NCBI RefSeq assembly: GCF_040939455.1
Contig: NC_134108.1
Coordinates: 16,769,501 to 16,833,500 of the forward strand
Length of the DNA stretch: 64,000 bases
Reading direction: 5' to 3'
From: Microcebus murinus
Lineage: Eukaryota > Chordata > Mammalia > Primates > Cheirogaleidae
Under the pieces are notes generated by a model that was given only the letters and a program-made list of their open reading frames with translations, was not told the origin of the DNA and made no database searches. Both the position numbers and the translations under genes were made by a program. Positions 60,701 through 64,000 of the stretch are shown piece by piece (within the stretch, counting starts at the first letter, position 1; every line of letters begins with the position of its first letter).

Positions 60701-62059
60701 ACTCAGAGAAAAAGAGATCCAGATATAGCAAAGAAAGAGGTAAAAGACAGTGACAGCGTTGTCATCAGTTAAGCATCTTGCTTATCTCCATGGTAAGTCT
60801 GTTGAGTGTCCGGGCTGTCCCCCTTCCATGTTTTCTATCCTCACATTATCATAGAACTCACTCAAGGATCACAGTTCCTCTTCAGTGCTTTGCACATCTT
60901 GAATAATCAGAGTCAGCTGAGTTATTTCAGGGGAAAATTAAATAAAATATATTTGTTGTATAACTATTACTGGAAAAGTTATCACGCCCTGAGCCAAGTG
61001 ACCAATGAAACAAAATTCTACTGACCAAGTAATTTGCTTTCCACCAAAATAAAGTTTAGTTGACTAAGAGGCTGAGCAAAAGTGTTAATAACTTAATTCC
61101 ACAAGCAGCTGCCTAATTCCACGTGCACCAGGAGGGAGATGACAGGTCATCCTGGTAGGGCTGGATTCTCAGGACAACTCATAGGGCACCTTTGAAGCCT
61201 GAGCATGGCACGAGGTGGAAGGACAGTAGATGCAATGGGATGCTTGAGGCACTCAGGTAGCTGTGGAACCTGCTTCGTGAATATCCTGTTCCGGGAAGAT
61301 GTCATGACTTACTGGGTCTGGCAGCTCATTACACTGTCAGCTCTTTTAGGGCAGGGCCCTCAGCTTCCTCGCCAGTGCTGAGGAAGGTTGTGCTGAGGGT
61401 GTGGCATGGGGCCAGTTCTCTGGGGCACTCGACGATGACTAAGAGGCACTGTCCCACATATGTTTAAAAACACCAAGGCCTGGTCATCTGATCCTTGAGC
61501 ACATCGCACAAAGTGAGTTCCTAGAGGCACTAACCAAGTCCTGTGGGCAGGATGGAAGTTCTCCCAGTCCTTGGGTGTAGCTGGTTTCTGAGACCCGGAG
61601 GTTCTGAGTGGGCTGTTGGCTGATGTGTTCTACAGCCTCTTTCTCAGGAGAAAGGAGGGATGAAAAACTAAACCTTGACCTTGACTCAGCCCTGAGGGAA
61701 CCCATCTGTGTTCCTAGGGAGAGGAGGCTGTAAAAATGGAAGGAAAAGACCACCTTGATAAATCAAAGGGAGGGCTGTAGAGACTAGTGAGCAGGTAGGT
61801 TCACCCCCCCCCCTACTTCGGCAAGATCTAAGACTCCCTGGAGAAGCCTGGTGGGGGTTGAAATAACCACTGCTTTTGAGAAGACCACAAAATATTAGAA
61901 GCAGAGAGCAACATCAGCACCAGAGGAAGTGGCAGGGGGTGAAGTTCCTTGACAGTCAGGCGGGTCCTCCTAGGACCCAGTTACAGGCTGGAACCTTGAG
62001 GCTCAGAGGCAGGTGACCCTGGTTGGCCAGGAATTGTTCTGGTTCATTTCCTTCTTTTC
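60701..62059. other. Upstream single-copy stretch
   Basis: No recognised repeat. A C13 run lies at about 61803-61814. No open frame of interest. Confidence 0.45.
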
Positions 62060-62525
62060 CTCAGATTCCTCTCTGCCCTGTCTGCCATCTGTCCCCTTGA
62101 AGGCTGACATCTATAGACGGTACCCTGATTCCCTAGTTCTCTGGCTTCCTCTGGGTTGAGTCAATGGCAGAGGAAAAGTGAGTAGAAGGAGAAAGGGGTA
62201 GGTGGGCTATTTATGTCTATCCTCACCTGGACCCACACCTGCTAGAGTTTTAGCAGTTGCTACATTCCTCTAAGGCCAGGGATCAGCAGAGGTAACCCCT
62301 CTTCCAGGCCTCTGGTTCTTGATTAAACAACTGTTTCCTCTAATTTTCCCATCAAGCCTAGAGATAATAAAGTCTTCATGATATCACCAGTCTCTGACGC
62401 ATCACCATCCTTGTTTGTTCTTTAGTCCTAGTCCTGCCCATACCTCTATTAAATAGTGCCCTCACTCAACTCTTATAAAACCCTTTGAGTCCGCCAGTGT
62501 TTACTGCTGGATCCTGACTGAAAGA
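62060..62525 (+). mobile_element. Probable old L1 3' end or related repeat
   Basis: CTGCCCATACCTCTATTAAA then TAGTGCCCTCACTCAACTCT and TACTGCTGGATCCTGACTGA resembles a repeated 3' end that I associate with L1M elements. The family is not certain. Confidence 0.5.
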
Positions 62526-62874
62526 AAGATCAATGTCCAAGTTTCCATGGAGTGAGCAAAAGCTTTGATGAGCTCCTGATTGTAAACTCAGGAACTAATA
62601 GAATCTAACTTTCCTCTGGAACCAGGTAGCAGTAGATGAGGGACGTAAAGAACTTCAGAATATAAGCCTCAGTTCAGAAATATCAATGAGAAAATGACCC
62701 TGGAACAATTACCAAAAGTAATAGGTTAAAAAGTTGAATAGGTTCTGAAGAAACATCCATTCATGGACTGATTAGTAGAATGTAGAAGTTATTTTTGTAG
62801 AAAATAGTTTTCTAGAAGTTGTAAAATTTTAAAGATAGGTCTTTAAAAAGTTCTTTTTCTATTTTCTTAAGAGG
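62526..62874. other. Upstream single-copy stretch
   Basis: A/T-rich with no recognised element. Confidence 0.4.
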
Positions 62875-63265
62875 AAGATTTGGTTATTGAGTTGAGATCT
62901 TTCTTCCTTTTAAATATAGGCATTTATAGCTATTCATTACCCTCTGTGTACTGCTTTAGCTGCATCTCATAAGTTTTGGTGGTTTTGCATTATTTTATCT
63001 TAAAGCATTTTATAATTTTTCTTGTGATTTTTTTCTTTGATCCATTGATATTAAGAGTGTATTGTTTCATTTTCCTATAATTGTTAATTTCCCAAATTTC
63101 CTTCTGTTATTGATTTCTAATTTAATTCCATTATGGTCAGAAAACATACTTTGTATGATTTCAATCTTTTTATATTAAGTTTTGCCTTATGGCTTAGTAT
63201 ATTGTCCATCCTGGAGAATGTGGTTGAGATAAATGTGTATTTGGCTGCTTTTGGATGGAGCCATG
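62875..63265 (-). mobile_element. L1 ORF2 fragment
   Basis: Reverse L1 ORF2 text: GAGATCTTTCTTCCTTTTAA, CTTTAGCTGCATCTCATAAG, AATTCCATTATGGTCAGAAA and CCATCCTGGAGAATGTGGTT. Frames are broken. Confidence 0.87.
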
Positions 63266-63604
63266 TTTTTATTTTTTAATCAAGTCTAAAGTACAGAGGT
63301 GCCTAGAATCAAACACATTCTCATCTCCCTTACCTTTTCCATGATCAAATTGGGAGAATACTTGCAATCATCTATGTGTGTGTGTGTGTGTGTGTGTATA
63401 AAAATTCTCTGTGTGTATATATATACATGTACATATATGTATATATAATTCCTGCAGCATGGAGACATGTTATATGAGCTTGGGAATAAAGCAACATGAA
63501 GTAATAGAAACAACAGAGATCTAAGATTTCCAGCTATGACTCTCTGACACAAGTATCCAGGCAAATCCTAGAAAATTAGAAGGGTGGACTTCCAAAGTTC
63601 CCTT
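63266..63604. other. Upstream stretch around a microsatellite
   Basis: Single copy apart from the GT/TA repeat at 63374-63449. Confidence 0.45.
63374..63449. repeat. (GT)n followed by TA/CATGTA-rich repeat
   Basis: About 11 GT units, a short spacer, then an alternating TATATACATGTACATATATG patch that is self-complementary. Confidence 0.9.
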
Positions 63605-63812
63605 CTAATGTTAAAATGGTAAGCAAATTACTTCTCTTTCTCACTTGGATCATTTATATTAACAAAAATCATAATAATACTAGCTTCTTAAGGGTCTTAT
63701 AAATGATGAATTTTTTGATTAAATGAGAAATGATATGAAAATTACTTAGCACAGTGTTTGACATATAATAATCATTTAATGAATGGTAGATATAAAACTG
63801 CTATTACTACTA
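63605..63812 (-). mobile_element. MIR
   Basis: Reverse MIR: AGCAAATTACTTCTCTTTCT, AATCATAATAATACTAGCTT, GATTAAATGAGAAATGATAT and TTTGACATATAATAATCATT. Confidence 0.75.
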
Positions 63813-63866
63813 ATAGAGAAGGGTTTTACTAGTCCTCTTTTCCCTAGTAAAAGATACAGGGAATTC

Positions 63867-64000
63867 TTTTTTTTTTGAGACAGAGTCTCACTTGTTGAAC
63901 AGGCTAGAATGAGTGCCGTGGCGTCAGCCTAGCTCACAGCAACCTCAATCTCCTGGGCTCAAGCAATCCTTCTGCCTCAGCCTCCCGAGTAGCTGGGACT
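63867..64000 (-). mobile_element. Strepsirrhine Alu, right arm (cut by window end)
   Basis: A reverse Alu starting at TTTTTTTTTTGAGACAGAGT, with GGCTAGAATGAGTGCCGTGG, so the CTCA duplication is present. It continues past the window. Confidence 0.93.

Overview
The window looks like nuclear DNA from a strepsirrhine primate, most likely a Malagasy lemur. The evidence is its SINEs: many Alu copies carry a long A/T-rich central linker (an ATTGGCCAA core between two A-rich, TAGAAA-type blocks) and a right arm reading TGCTGTGAGCTAGGCTGACG, which I associate with lemur rather than human Alus. No galago-type tRNA-derived monomers were seen. Species cannot be fixed by reading alone.

Only one protein-coding gene is supported: the first coding exon of SASH1 (SAM and SH3 domain-containing 1) on the minus strand, codons 1-52 at 36608-36453, with a consensus GT donor. 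It sits in a CpG island (about 36320-37350) that is the expected promoter. Transcription runs toward lower coordinates, so 1-36452 is the start of SASH1 intron 1 and roughly 37000-64000 is 5' flanking or intergenic DNA. No second exon was recognised. The SLY, SH3 and SAM domains of the protein are encoded beyond the left edge.

Everything else is non-coding and repeat-rich. There are about 25 Alu-type copies of several ages, many with target-site duplications that can be read directly. Older repeats are MIR and L2 fragments, L1M pieces, one MLT1 LTR (22684-23104), one other probable solitary LTR (2617-3369), one MER5A-like hAT fragment (41590-41790) and two decayed Tigger DNA transposons (23605-24642, 49242-49792). 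Microsatellites include a (TA)33 tract 1.3 kb upstream of the SASH1 start codon, a 100-bp CTTC array, a 48-base poly-A and a 28-bp alternating pyrimidine/purine tract. No Alu lies between 31607 and 40985, an interval holding the promoter.

The most unusual observations are a perfect 29-bp inverted repeat at 45911/46317 whose second copy lies in a short insertion within an L2; an 80-bp insertion made almost entirely of poly-A with a 14-bp target-site duplication (59411-59490); and a readable three-stage series of Alu linker changes in which the youngest stage gains a TATAAATAG motif together with a CTCA duplication. I found no sign of a novel multi-gene system. Repeat subfamily names are from memory of consensus sequences and were not checked against a library.
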